Source: Spirodela intermedia (Eukaryota; Streptophyta; Magnoliopsida; Alismatales; Araceae). Taken from it: a stretch of 64,000 bases of DNA. Below the pieces are notes generated by a model, which was not told the origin of the DNA, searched no databases, and worked only from the letters and a program-made list of their open reading frames with translations. Location of the stretch: positions 2,494,886 through 2,558,885 of the forward strand of contig LR746267.1 of the NCBI GenBank assembly GCA_902729315.2. Reading direction: 5' to 3'. The position numbers and the translations under genes were made by a program. Below are positions 10,580 through 21,576 of the stretch, in pieces. How positions within the stretch are numbered: position 1 is the first letter of the stretch; every line of letters begins with the position of its first letter.

Positions 10580-13500
10580 TATAAGTCAAACATGCCTAGT
10601 TTTGTGCACATCGCGTCGTAAGAGATTCCCACAAGACTCTTGGTGAAGACATTCACGAGTTGATGAGATAAGACAATGTGCAGAGTAAAAATAACACCTG
10701 ACATTACCTTATCTTAGATGTAATGATAGTCAATCTCGATATGTTTCGTCCACTCATGAAACGTAAGATTTTTAGTAATAAAGATAGCAACTTGACTATC
10801 ACAATGTAGAAGTATTGATGTAAGAGATGAAATGTCAAGGCCTTTGAGGAATGAAACGAGTCACACCATCTCTCGTGCTATCTTAACCATGGTGTAATAC
10901 TTAGACTTAACACTAAAGTAAGATACCATATTTTACTTTTTAAAGCACCACGTAACAAGGTTGCCACTTACATATATACATTAACTAGTAGTAAACTTGC
11001 AATCTTTCTTATCACTAGAATATCTTACATTTGAGTAGGCTTCAATCCAAAGATGTCTATGTCTTCGATAGATAAGTCCTCTCTTTGGAGCTCTTTTGAT
11101 GTATGTCAAAATCCGTAAAGTTTTCTCTTAATAAATTTGTTAAGGTTCTTGCATGAACTGACTAAGAACACTAATATGTACACAATGTTAGGGCGAGTGA
11201 CGGTGAGGTAAATTAGCTTCTTCAACACTCGTCTGTACTGGTTAGTATCGTTTAGGAGTGGAGATAATATATTTAGAAGTATGGATGTGTCTCCATAGGT
11301 GACGACTCTAGCTTACACTTAAGTAGCCTAATCTCCTGAAGTATATCAAGAGCATACTTTTGTTGAGAGAGAGCGAGCTTATCATCTTGATAGGCGAACT
11401 CAATCTCAAAAAAATATCATAAAATCCTTAGATCTCGTATATTAAAGTGTTATTACATGTATGATTTCATAACTTGAATATCTGCTTCATCACTTCTAAT
11501 TATAAGAATGCTAGATTCAATAGAGAAAACTAAATTTAATAGTCTTTGTAATTACTATGAGATCTGCAAGACATGGTGAGAATTTAAATTGGGTTAGAAA
11601 ACTACTAAACTTATCGAATCAAGCACATGGACTTTACTTAAGTCTGTAAATGATGCACTACAAAAAACATACCTTCAATGACTTCTATTGAGCAACATAC
11701 TCAAGAGGTTGCTCCATAAATACCTATTCCTCAAGGTCATCATAGAGAAAGATATTAGAAACAATTAATTAATGTAAAAACTATACTTAATTCACTATTA
11801 AAGAGAGTATCACTCAAATGAAATTGAGTCAAACTAGTAGAAAGAACGTCTTAATGTAGTCAATGTCATAAGCCTATGTGAATCCACGAGCAATCCAACA
11901 AACCTTATGACATGCAATGGATCTATTTAAGTTAAACTTGAGTATGAAAACTCACTTGGACATGACAATGTTAGCATCACGTGGATGAGATACAAGTGTT
12001 CAAGTTCTCCAAGTCATCTACCTCTAAGTTTATGATTGCCATCCAAATGTTTATACAACCTCAACATATGATCGTGGAATCGACTCGGAGGCCACGAGAA
12101 GAGCAAAAGTACGAAAAGAAGGAGAAAGACGGTCGTAGGAAATAAAGTGAGAAATGAGGTGTCTAGTGTATGCACATGTACCTTTGTAGAGAGTAATAAG
12201 AAGATGAAGGTATTCACTTGAGTGTTAGAAAAGACGACCGAAGGAGGCTTGTTGGCAGAGGGTGAAGACAAATCTGATCTTAGAGCAGAGGAGCTGAATG
12301 ACACCGAAGTCAAAGGTGTTGAAGGAGGAACTGATGAGGGAGAAACTAGACAAATATGAAGAGTAAGAGAGAGTTCTACAATAATCACCCTAGGACAAAA
12401 ATTAGGTGGTGAAGATACAAGAGATTGAAGAGGAGTCAATATTGGAGAAAAAAAAAATTCTTCATGAAAAGTAACATTAATTGATGTCACATAGTGACAA
12501 GTATCAAAAAAATAGATTTGATAATCTTTTTGTGTCAATGAGTAACCAACAAAGACCCCTTTGAGAACACGAGGGGCTAGTTTAGAAGAGAAGAAGAGTG
12601 ATTTTGGATGAAGATACTACATTTAAAGACACAAGAGGGTAAGAAAAAAAAAGAATTGAGTGAAATACAATGAAGTGAAATGACCCCACCAAGTGGAGCG
12701 AAAGAAAGTCAATTTTAGAGATATATAGCTATCAGAAGAGCATCAGACTATAGATAATGAGGAACATTTATCTCAATAAGTAATGTCAAGTAGTTAGTGA
12801 TATTTTCGTTTGGTAATATTATTTTGTTAGGATGTGTGTGGACACAGAGTTTGATAAACAATATCACAATCAACACAAAATGTGTGAAATGAATCTTAGA
12901 CTAACTCCAAAGTATTATAAATACAAAAAATCTTAGATATAAAGTATTAAGTGATGACCTCAATAATAAAGTAAATAATTATGTTGTGAACTTAGGTACA
13001 ATCTTGGAGAAGATAAACTCAACTCACTCGAGTGTAATTATCAACAAAGACAATATGATAACAATGGCCCGAGATAGATGGAGTACGAGAGAAGTCCTAA
13101 ACATCACAATAAATGAGGTCAAAGAGTGTTGTGGATAGAATTCTATCTTAACTTGAGTATGAATCACGATGGTGTTTACTTAATTGACATAACTTGTATA
13201 CAAATTTATTAAGAGAAAGATAAGATAAGGTTTTTTGAATTTTTTTCAAAACAAAGATGTCCAAAATGATGATGTCACAAAAGAGATGAAGTGACCATAA
13301 ATGAAACAAAAAGAGCCTAAATATCAAAAAAAACTTCATCACAAATTAACTCATAGACACTTCAGCTATTTTCACACCCCAAATTAATCTTCCGCCTAGT
13401 ATATAGATCATAAAAAATACAATGAAAAGGAAAAAATGTAACGGAATAAAAGATGACTCGAGCAATGACATTGATAGATAAGAAGTTAATAGAAAATCGA

Positions 13501-14306
13501 AGAACACAAAGAACTTAGGTGAGAGGAATATTCACGATAACAACAATATTACCACGTCTGTTGACTAGACAAGTTCGACCATTGACAATATAGTAACCGA
13601 TGAATGATGAGTGGTAAGCTAGTATGATAATAAAATAGTAGGTGTGGCAATCATGTGGGTGGAGGCCCCTAAGTCAATAATTCATGGTGAAAATGAAGAT
13701 ACAAGGAAAGTATGTGTACATGAAGTAGAAAAATGTGGAAGGGAAGTCGGTACCTTTTGAAGTGATGTAGTGCTTCATACTCGACAAAGGTTAATGTCAC
13801 CTAAAAAGTTGGAGATAGAGCACTAGACTACAATAGAGAAGTTAGTGAAGGAGGTAAGAGAGTCAGTTGGACAGAGTTGAGCTTCTCAAATTATTTTCAA
13901 CATTTGTCGGGCAAGTGGTTCTACTTGCCACAATAGACACATGGAAGAAATGGATCAGTCGACAAGTGGTGGAGAAGACTATATAACGTCAAAAAGTGCT
14001 CGAATCTAGAAGCTCACGTCACATAATTATGTCTATTAAAGACTTGGTGGTCGAGTGAGTTGTGTTGTGATGAAGTGCCGTAGAGTAGCTAATTCGATCA
14101 GAGTAAGAGCAACACCTGACTGAAGAACTAGAGGAGAAGGTGCTTGAGACATGAGGAGTCACCCATTGGATCCATAGATTAGGATTAGTGGGAGATGAGA
14201 TGACGCTGGGAGGGAATGTCCTTAGAGCCATGTGAGGTGCCAAGAGGTGATGCATGGGATGCCAGGAGGTGACACATGGGGAGCTAGGAGGTGATGTATG
14301 GGGCAC
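10580..14306 (-). pseudogene. Broken copia gag-pol
   Basis: Minus-strand translations match successive copia domains. A gag/protease-region fragment lies near 14019-14306. A pre-integrase fragment at about 13160-13230 contains KLCQLSKHHRDSYSS. The integrase/RT linker at about 12440-12538 contains SINVTFHEEFFF. The RT end and RNase H at about 11130-10580 include LIYRRHRHL-like text, GNLVTW, then HEWTKHIEIDYHYI and FTKSLVG. The last block is the standard copia RNase H ending. Frameshifts and stops are frequent, so it is non-functional. Confidence 0.8.
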
Positions 14307-14722
14307 TAGGAGGCGACATGTGGGGCGTTAAGAGGCACTGTGTGGGGTGTTGAGAAGGCAGCACTAGGCACTAGGAGGTGACGCAGACAATTTGTGGGGC
14401 ATTTGCAGTTAGTGTATGACATCATTAGGCGCACAGGTGTAGCAGCACACTAGGTGGGCATGTAGGATGGCACTAGCCAAGTGCCGGATAGACAGGCAAG
14501 TATGCACAGCAGGAGGCGCAGTAGGCATGTAGGGCTATGCAGACCAGGCACTAGTTAAGTGTGTAAGGTGGCACTACAAGAGATTGCACCAGGAGAGGAT
14601 AGGTGACGATGAGAAAGGAGGCAAAGTAGTGGTGGTGGAAAAACCCTAGGGCACTGATACCATGTTGACAAGAAGAAAAGAAAATCTTAAAATTCATGTA
14701 TTGAAGAAGAAGAGTGACATGA

Positions 14723-16603
14723 CTGAATTGTTTTATAATAAATCACACAAATTTAAAATTTATAAAACTAAAAAATACTAATTATTAAATATTTAAAAAT
14801 ATTTTTAGACAAATATATCAACTATGATTAAATAAATGTTCTAAAAATAGTAAAAAAAATTGAAGTTGATCAAATAAATGTAATATAATATCAAATAATA
14901 TTTTATTTTATTAAATAATATAATTTGTTTAAATTTTAAACTAAGAAATAAAAATAAAATATATTTAAAATTCAAAAAAATAGAAATAAGAGTCTAAACT
15001 TCAAGATGACATTAGTGCTTGACAAACATGAATCAAGTGAAAAGAGAGTTTTACCTAGTGATTCTTATGTAAGTGATTATAGACGATTTAACTGGTCAAA
15101 TTAAGATTTGTAAAAGCTAAAAGAATCATAATTGAATGAAGAATAGTTCAAACACTTACATTACACAAATTATCACTAAATGAAGTGAAATTTTCTGACC
15201 TCGTAATAATGATCGTCAGAATTCTGTGTATTCAGGAGGATCATTAAATGATGTCCAGGACTTTAAAGGCTCTCCTTGGACATGGACGACTTGAGTATTT
15301 GCTGAATCTTCTTTCAAAGACTAAAAAATGATGGTGAAAGTTAAAATAATTAAAAATAATAAAATAGAGTTTCAACGTTGCGACGGTGATACATCAGTGA
15401 TATGTCAGAATCCTAAGTGTTTGGGAGGATTGTTCTATAGTATTCACAACCTCAAAGGCTTTCTTTAGAGAAGGACGAAGTGGACAATCTCTAAATCTTC
15501 TTGAGAAGTTTAAAGATCAATAAAATAAATCGTCGAATCGTCTCTAACAGCTATCACCTAGCGAAATAGAAAAATAATAATTTTATGACTCTCTAACAGC
15601 TGTCACCCCACAAAGATGAACTAAATGGAGGTGAGGCACATCTTAAGGAGCTTCATCCTCAAGTCTACATAGCAAAAGGAGCTCTTCATTAGGTGACGAC
15701 TTATCTCTTGATAGGTCGTCCTCTTCTTAATGAAAACTTGTTCATCGATTAATCAAAGATGGTTTACTTGATAGACGTGATCCTTTTATCGTGAATCATT
15801 TAACAATTTTAGTAATGATATTTTGAAAATCACATTGATGAGATTTTCACCAATAATTGAATGATTCTTAAGATGATTTGTAAAAAAATCATGTTGGCTT
15901 AACCCTTCACCAATGATTTGTAGAAAAATCATGATTTAATCAAATTAAAAATATAAGTTTTAGCTCTAGTAGGATTTGAACCCGCACCAATCATCCACCT
16001 ACATGAGAGAGAAGAAAATAAATTCTTGAATAACCTTATATAGTGATGTCATCATGGTATCTCATTTTTATAAATAAGGGATATTTTCAGTAATAAAATC
16101 ATCAAAAATATTCAAGGATAGATGTGACGCGTGTATAATCTCACATCCTTTATATATCAAATTCTAAGAGGAATTTATAGTAATACAAGATTTGGAAATT
16201 AATGAGTCTCTTTGTTGCGTGTGTACAACTACTTCTTGCCCCACGCCTAGTTGACCACTAGTGATATGAAAGGGGAGTGATGCACACGTGCCCCTAATCA
16301 GTCACCCTTAGCTACTCAAGCCCTTACTCACAGCTTTGCCCAACTGCACTCTTGATTTACTTAGGGGCCTGATTGACTAATAGGTCCTTCTCTTTTTTTT
16401 TTAATTTTCTTTTCTTCATTTATTTCAAAAATAGAATTGTAAAAATTATATATATTCACTTAAATTCACATAATTAGCTAAAAATTAATTAACTAATTAA
16501 AAATAATTTCACAATTTAACATAAATAGAAATCTATTTATCATGAGTTAAGCTTAAAACTATATTATTTATTAATTATTAACTCATGATAATGAAGACTT
16601 ATC
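14723..16603. mobile_element. Unclassified 1.9-kb insertion inside the copia 5' LTR
   Basis: The copia 5' LTR matches its partner up to about 14722 and again from about 16604, so roughly 1.9 kb is inserted. The flanks AGAGTGACATGA (left) and AGAGTATATGA (right) resemble an imperfect target duplication of about 9-11 bases, which would suit a Mutator-like element. However I see no convincing terminal inverted repeats, and the ends are very AT-rich. The interior carries two diverged copies of a roughly 120-base unit and a tRNA-like B-box sequence, but no protein motif. Confidence 0.55.
15195..15512. repeat. Two diverged copies of a ~120-bp unit
   Basis: 15205-15320 and 15393-15505 share an ordered series of words: GTCAGAATtCT, AGGAGGAT, a CTttAAAGGCT block, GGACGA and AATCTTCTT. 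The spacing is about 185 bases. The units are too diverged to be recent duplicates. No coding meaning was found. Confidence 0.5.
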
Positions 16604-17591
16604 AAGAGTATATGAGGTTATATATAAGAGAGGAAGAAAGAGAGAGAGAGAGAAAGAAAGAAGTAGAGATCGTAGAGAAAGAATCGACACATAGAGAGAA
16701 TAAGTTCAAAATGGCCTGATGGGCCTAGTGGGCTATTTTAATATTGTTAAACCTAAAAAAAGATAAATAAAAAAATATATAATATTTTAATAATTTTTTT
16801 TTACAATTACATATGAAATCTGTATATTTGTCAAAAGAATAAGATAGAAACACTATCCTAGCAAACCTTCTCTAACTACTTGTAAGTTTAGAGAAAATTT
16901 GAGATAACATAACAATAGCTTTTATTCAAAGCTTGCTGAATTCTGATAGATTTAATGTCATACTAGTGGTGGTTGACTAATTAAGTAAATATGCCAATTT
17001 ATTCTCACTTAAACACCCTTTTATAACTACAGACATCAAGAAGATTTTCTTTAACATATCATTCATGTGCATGAATTTTCAATCTCCATCCGCATAGATT
17101 GAGATCTCCACTTTATAAGCCAATTCTAGAATGAATTCTTCAGGTTGTAGATAATGTTTCTATGTCATAGTAGCGGCTATCATCTCCAAACAAACAGCAC
17201 ACAAAGATCATGAGTTGAGGATTTTAGATCTACTTCTAGTGCTTTGCCAATGATCATCTCCAGCAAAGAGCAAGTGAATTATTTGGGATGAATTCTAATA
17301 CAACACCAACTATCATTTGTTGGTTAAAATTTCTCCTTTCAAGGTTGTATAAGAGTGGGATCCTCTGGTTCTAACCTAATACAAAATGAAAAAAACACAT
17401 GATTGTGGAGAATTGATATATTGATGCAATTCCTCCAAAGTGTGGACCAAGTAGTCTAACTGTTGGGCAACAACCACATTTTATTCCACTAAAATACTAA
17501 TGTCACACTTGAGGTTAGGGATATTTAGACAAACTTTGTCCAACTCCATCTTCATTTATTCCACCTTGTCTCTAGGCTTGGACAAGAGGAT

Positions 17592-17604
17592 TGCTCTAAT
17601 ACAA
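17592..17604 (-). other. Diverged primer binding site of the outer gypsy element
   Basis: On the minus strand it reads TTGTATTAGAGCA, two or three changes from the tRNA-Met-complementary TGGTATCAGAGC. It lies four bases inside the LTR end at 17608. Confidence 0.65.
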
Positions 17605-17607
17605 AGA

Positions 17608-17918
17608 TGACAAGACTCCTAGAGAACTCACAGAAAAATAGCTTTGAAGATCAGAGAAGAGAGTATGTAATTAGTACCAAATGACAAAAGAGATGATTCT
17701 ACAATTGGAGGAAAACTAGTAGAAGAACATGTTGTTGTTTCGTGGGAGAAAGAGGCAAAGTGAAATGGGGATGAAACAAGGGGAAATAGGGGGTTACTTT
17801 GAAATGACCAATCTCTAGTGTTTTGATGAGAACCTGCAAGACACATCCCTTTGTTCCTCCCTTGTCCGTTGTGGTTCGAGCCTCTTGGGGATGATTGGTA
17901 GATACGAGGGTCGCATTA
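17608..17918 (-). repeat. 5' LTR of the outer gypsy element
   Basis: This is the partner of 6289-6714. Shared words include TTTCGTGGGAGAAAGAG.CAAAG and, near the right end, GGGATGATTGG.AGAT.CGAG. The GTATG at 17919-17923 repeats the pentamer left of the other LTR. Confidence 0.75.
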
Positions 17919-17948
17919 GTATGCACGCTATTTTTTTGTAGTTTTACC

Positions 17949-17952
<4 letters not shown>

Positions 17953-18007
<55 letters not shown>
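17953..18007. repeat. (GA)n microsatellite, 55 bp
   Basis: This is an uninterrupted GA dinucleotide run. It lies between the outer gypsy LTR and the reductase promoter, about 625 bases upstream of that gene's start codon. GA runs can bind BBR/BPC factors in plants; whether this one does is unknown. Confidence 0.95.
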
Positions 18008-18010
<3 letters not shown>

Positions 18011-18207
18011 GAGCTGTTATCTTTCTTCCAAGAATCGTTGATGCCGATCATAGAATTTCCCTGTTGGGCCGTAAACCGGGCCTACAAGGCCCGTCAACAT
18101 CCACACCCGTAAACGGCAGCTCGTCCACCACATCTTCTCCGGGCTTGGGTGAGCTGAGGCGTATTACAACGGTCAACAGGAAAACAAGAGGTCCGTTTAT
18201 TTTCTCT

Positions 18208-18232
18208 CGGCGGCGGCGGCGGCGGCGGCGGC
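18208..18232. repeat. (CGG)8 trinucleotide run
   Basis: A pure CGG repeat of 25 bases lies about 400 bases upstream of the reductase start codon, within a locally GC-rich segment (18060-18420). It is not inside a supported coding frame. Confidence 0.9.
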
Positions 18233-18423
18233 ACAGAAGAGAACGAATGGGCGGCGTTGCGCGGAAAATGTCGTGGCCGCGAGGTGCTGGCGGCTTTCCG
18301 CCACACGTCGGTCCCGGCATATTCCCCGGCTCCCAGGGCTTTGCGGTGGGGCCAGTTAAGAACACTCATCGGACGGCCTGCTCGCATCGAGAACGGGGGG
18401 TCAAGAGCGTGGGAGCCGTTTGA

Positions 18424-18430
18424 TTATATA
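18424..18430 (+). promoter_or_regulatory. Candidate TATA box of the reductase gene
   Basis: TTATATA lies 202 bases before the ATG at 18632, and is followed by GC-rich sequence that would be the leader. It is the only good TATA-like word close upstream. This is inference from position and sequence only. Confidence 0.35.
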
Positions 18431-18631
18431 CAGCTGGCGGCTGGCGAAGGCGATGAGCAATTGCATATACCCAATGGGAGGTCGCCACGGAAAAGTCCAG
18501 GTTCAATGAATCTGGTTAGGCCCCTCCCCTTTTTTATTCTCCCCAACACGGTTGGCTCCCAGGAGAAGAAGCAGAAGAAGAAGAGAAGCAGAGATAGAAG
18601 GGGGAGGAGGTGCTTGTGCGTGGTAGGAGAG

Positions 18632-20692
18632 ATGTCTTCTGCGGCGGCAGCAGCTATGTCGGGATCCCTCTCTTCCCAGGCGCTCATCCCCCGCGAGTTC
18701 GCAGGTCGGTGTTATGCTGTTCTTCCTTCGATTTTGCTTTTTATGTTTTTTGTTCTTTTTCCTATTGTATTGGTGGTTTTGTTGCGGTTCTAGATCGGTG
18801 TTTCAATTTGTGCCAGCAGGAGGGTTGCAGATCGGCTCCATAAGGCCGAGGGAGCTTCTGAGCCGCGCGTCGGTCGCGAGGAGGACGCCACTGCGGCCTC
18901 TGTGCGTGTTTGATCCGGCGAGGAAGAGCCATTCGTCGCCGGTGCCTCCGGTTGCCGTCTCGGCGGCCTCTTCCGAAGCCGCATCTCTCGTCTCGGTCGT
19001 GGAAACGAGCGTCGTGGAGGAGGTGGATTTTGAGAAGCTGGCGGGCGAACTGGAAGGCGCATCGCCGCTGGAGATTATGGACAAGGCTTTGGAGATCTTC
19101 GGCAACGACATCGCCATTGCCTTCAGGTGAGCAAATCGGAAATCTCGTTCGCTCGTTCAGTTCAGTTAAATCAGCTGATCCTCTTATCCTTATATTCCAA
19201 TCATCGATCTTATACGGTCGTGCGCCATGAGAATTTGAGAGTCGATAATCTTGGCGGTTGCGTCGATTTTTTTAATTAATTAGCTTTTCGCTATCCAGCG
19301 GTTTTCTCCTCATTTTTACATACTGCTGTTGTGACGACCGCTTGTCCGCTCATTCAAGAGATAATAATTAGGTATTTCTCCTCTGCAGCGGTGCAGAGGA
19401 TGTGGCCCTAATCGAGTACGCGCGGCTGACCGGACGCCCATTCAGGGTCTTCAGTCTCGACACCGGAAGGCTCAACCCGGAGACTTACCGATTCTTCGAT
19501 GAGGTGGAGAAGCGTTACAATATCCGCATAGAGTACATGTTCCCCGACGCGGTGGAGGTTCAAGCTCTTGTGAGAAGCAAGGGCTTGTTCTCCTTCTACG
19601 AGGACGGGCACCAAGAGTGCTGCAGGGTGAGGAAAGTGAGGCCCCTGAGGAGGGCTCTCAGAGGTCTCAGGGCCTGGATCACTGGCCAGCGCAAGGATCA
19701 GTCGCCTGGCACCCGAGCCAGCGTTCCCGTGGTTCAGGTATGCATGTCTTCCCAGGAGCTTATCCCACCTGTGACCTGAAAGTTAGCAGCTGATATAATG
19801 GGACTAACCTCTTTGGACTCGTAGGTGGATCCATCATTCGAGGGGATGGAAGGCGGCGCCGGCAGCTTGGTCAAGTGGAACCCTGTGGCGAATGTCGATG
19901 GCCGAGACATCTGGAATTTCCTTCGGACCATGGCCGTCCCAGTGAACTCCCTCCATTCTCAAGTAATCCTCATTTCACCTACACCAACTCTATACTGCGC
20001 CTGTGATCGCCCTACTTGCTGGTACTCATCGCCGCTGCTCTTCCGCTTCAGGGATACGTTTCCATTGGCTGCGAGCCCTGCACCCGGCCAGTCTTGCCGG
20101 GGCAGCACGAGAGGGAGGGCAGGTGGTGGTGGGAGGACGCCAAGGCGAAGGAGTGCGGCCTCCACAAGGGGAACATCAAGCAAGACGAGGCGCTCCAATC
20201 CAGCAATGGCAATGGAACTGCCGCCGCGCCGGCGGATGCCCCAGTGGACATCTTCAATACACAGGCTGTCGTCCCTCTGAGCAGGCCCGGGATCGAGAAC
20301 TTGGTCCGGCTAGAGAACAGGAAGGAACCGTGGCTGGTCGTGCTCTACGCTCCCTGGTGCCGTTTCTGCCAGGTGAAGATCTGGACCTGTTTCAGCAGCT
20401 TGTGCTCCCATTGTTTGTTTGTTGTCTTCCTTCCTGAACCAGTATCATCACTGTCCGCGTGCAGGGGATGGAGGAGTCCTTCACGGAGTTAGCCGAGAAG
20501 CTTCAGGGTTCTGGAATTAAGGTCGCCAAGTTCCGAGCAGACGGCGACGAGAGGCCCTTCGCAGAGGAGCTCGGCCTAGTTAGCTTCCCCACGATCCTCT
20601 TCTTCCCCAAGCACACGTCCAAGCCCATCAAGTACCCATCGGAGCAGAGAGACGTGGACTCGCTTCTTGCCTTCGTCAACGCCCTTCGCTAA
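18632..20692 (+). CDS. APR: Adenylyl-5'-phosphosulfate reductase (plastid), six exons
   Basis: The exons are 18632-18704, 18820-19126, 19389-19737, 19825-19962, 20052-20372 and 20465-20692. All have GT-AG borders and join in frame to 471 codons plus TAA, close to the usual 460-470. The enzyme reduces APS to sulfite with glutathione as donor, the key step of plastid sulfate assimilation. Residues 1 to about 75 are Ser/Ala/Arg-rich, as in a transit peptide. The reductase domain (about 85-340) keeps [10 protein letters not shown], the C204-C205 pair and C296-x2-C299 expected to ligate a 4Fe-4S cluster, and the catalytic-type ECGLH with C324. The C-terminal thioredoxin/glutaredoxin-like domain (about 360-471) has active site W-C392-R-F-C395; the plant form I remember is WCPFC. 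The acceptor of exon 2 is CAGCAG (a NAGNAG), so one extra Ala may be included. It lies directly downstream of a retrotransposon LTR and a GA run. Confidence 0.95.
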
Positions 20693-21102
20693 ACCCAACC
20701 CTTCTTCGTCGTCGATCCCACCAATGGCAGCTGCAAGATACACAGATGAGGGAAACACAGACCGACGCCCATGATTTTTGAGGCGGCCCCCTCCATGTCC
20801 ATTGGTTTCGCCCGGCCTGTCATTTCGAAGCGGAGAGGAGGGCGCTGGGTCCGGTGGTCTGCTTCCCTCCGCCCGCTGTGGTCCTTTCTATCGTTTCCCC
20901 CCTTCGATCTCTACTGGGTGCGTAGAGGAGTCTTGCCTTCCCTCCTCCAGAGGATTTTGGCTTAGGATATGATTTGCAGATACCTCATGTAACTTAGAAA
21001 TCCCTCCTTTCTTAGGATGGTGTTTTGAGGAAGAAAAGTGTTAGCGTGCTGAAAATATTCAGACAAGATTTCCTTGGATTGGCTTCTATCTGAAGGGGGA
21101 GG
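20693..21102. other. 3' flank of the reductase gene
   Basis: This is probably the 3' UTR in its first part. No clear canonical AATAAA signal was seen. The segment is moderately GC-rich to about 20960. The short open frames across it are not supported by any family feature. Confidence 0.45.
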
Positions 21103-21576
21103 ATGGGAGGATTTCCCATTAGCCAGCTCGCAGAGAAGAGGTTCATCGTAGCTACGACAGTCGAAGATAATCCTCCCAAGTTGCAGGTTGTGGGGATCTC
21201 CAGGGACACAAGCAACACGTACTACGCTGCCATTCTACTATTAGGAAGACTCAGAGACATGCCTAGGTTCATGAAAAAATATCACGTTGACATCGGAAGG
21301 ACGTATAATATTGTAGATGGTCAACGTCGTAGGTTGGCACATAAAAATAATATGCATCACTTACATCGTAGAAAACCAAAGAGCAGATGGAATTCATACA
21401 ATCTCATTGTGCATGATAGCCAGTCGTCTGGGGACAAGTGGAAACCTGGAAATGTGCTTATGAGAGAGACGATGAATTGGATTCTTCTCTTCTTCGATTG
21501 GGATGATAGACGGGTGAAGAAAGACACAACGAAGGCATTGACTCAATTAACGGGCGGCTATTGCCTTACATGTTAA
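21103..21576 (+). CDS. Hypothetical 157-aa open frame
   Basis: The ATG-started frame is longer than expected by chance for this composition. The predicted protein is basic, with MGGFPISQLAEKRFIVATTV at the start, a stretch rich in H, R and K in the middle (KNNMHHLHRRKPKSRW) and a hydrophobic MNWILLFFDW near the end. I do not recognise a family, signal peptide or membrane segment. It lies 411 bases beyond the reductase stop on the same strand, so it could be 3' UTR sequence, a fragment of a decayed gene or chance. There is no visible promoter or splice signal to support expression. Confidence 0.25.
   Translation: MGGFPISQLAEKRFIVATTVEDNPPKLQVVGISRDTSNTYYAAILLLGRLRDMPRFMKKYHVDIGRTYNIVDGQRRRLAHKNNMHHLHRRKPKSRWNSYNLIVHDSQSSGDKWKPGNVLMRETMNWILLFFDWDDRRVKKDTTKALTQLTGGYCLTC

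Larger units (their letters stand above)
10377..16743 (-). mobile_element. Decayed Ty1/copia element, minus strand, with one LTR split by a later insertion
   Basis: The 3' LTR is 10377-10559. The matching 5' LTR begins at 14666, is interrupted after about 14722, and resumes at about 16604-16743. The primer binding site lies next to the 5' LTR at 14654-14662 (TGGTATCAG on the minus strand). In sense order gag-like, integrase, reverse transcriptase and RNase H relics run from about 14300 down to 10580. The order integrase before RT is diagnostic for copia. No intact frame remains. Confidence 0.82.
6289..17918 (-). mobile_element. Nested retrotransposon stack inside a decayed minus-strand Ty3/gypsy element
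   Basis: The outer element reads on the minus strand. Its 5' LTR is 17608-17918, followed by a primer binding site at 17592-17604. Its 3' LTR is 6289-6714, preceded in sense by a polypurine tract at 6715-6723, and the integrase C-terminal relic lies at 6880-7400. The pentamer GTATG occurs directly outside both ends (6284-6288 and 17919-17923), which fits a 5-bp target-site duplication. The interior has been invaded by a plus-strand gypsy pol relic, a minus-strand copia element and a further insertion. All coding parts are broken by stops and frameshifts. The stack separates the PPR and sulfate-reductase genes, and its right end lies about 0.7 kb upstream of the reductase start codon. Confidence 0.8.

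Noticed and set aside
15957-15990. tRNA-like B box on the minus strand (GGTTCAAATCC)
   Set aside because: No matching A box, anticodon arm or acceptor stem could be found at the right distance, so neither a tRNA gene nor a SINE can be supported.
18064-18423. Several open frames on both strands across the CGG run upstream of APR
   Set aside because: They are overlapping GC-rich frames on both strands with repeat-derived Arg/Pro/Gly runs and no family features; the region is better read as promoter and leader.
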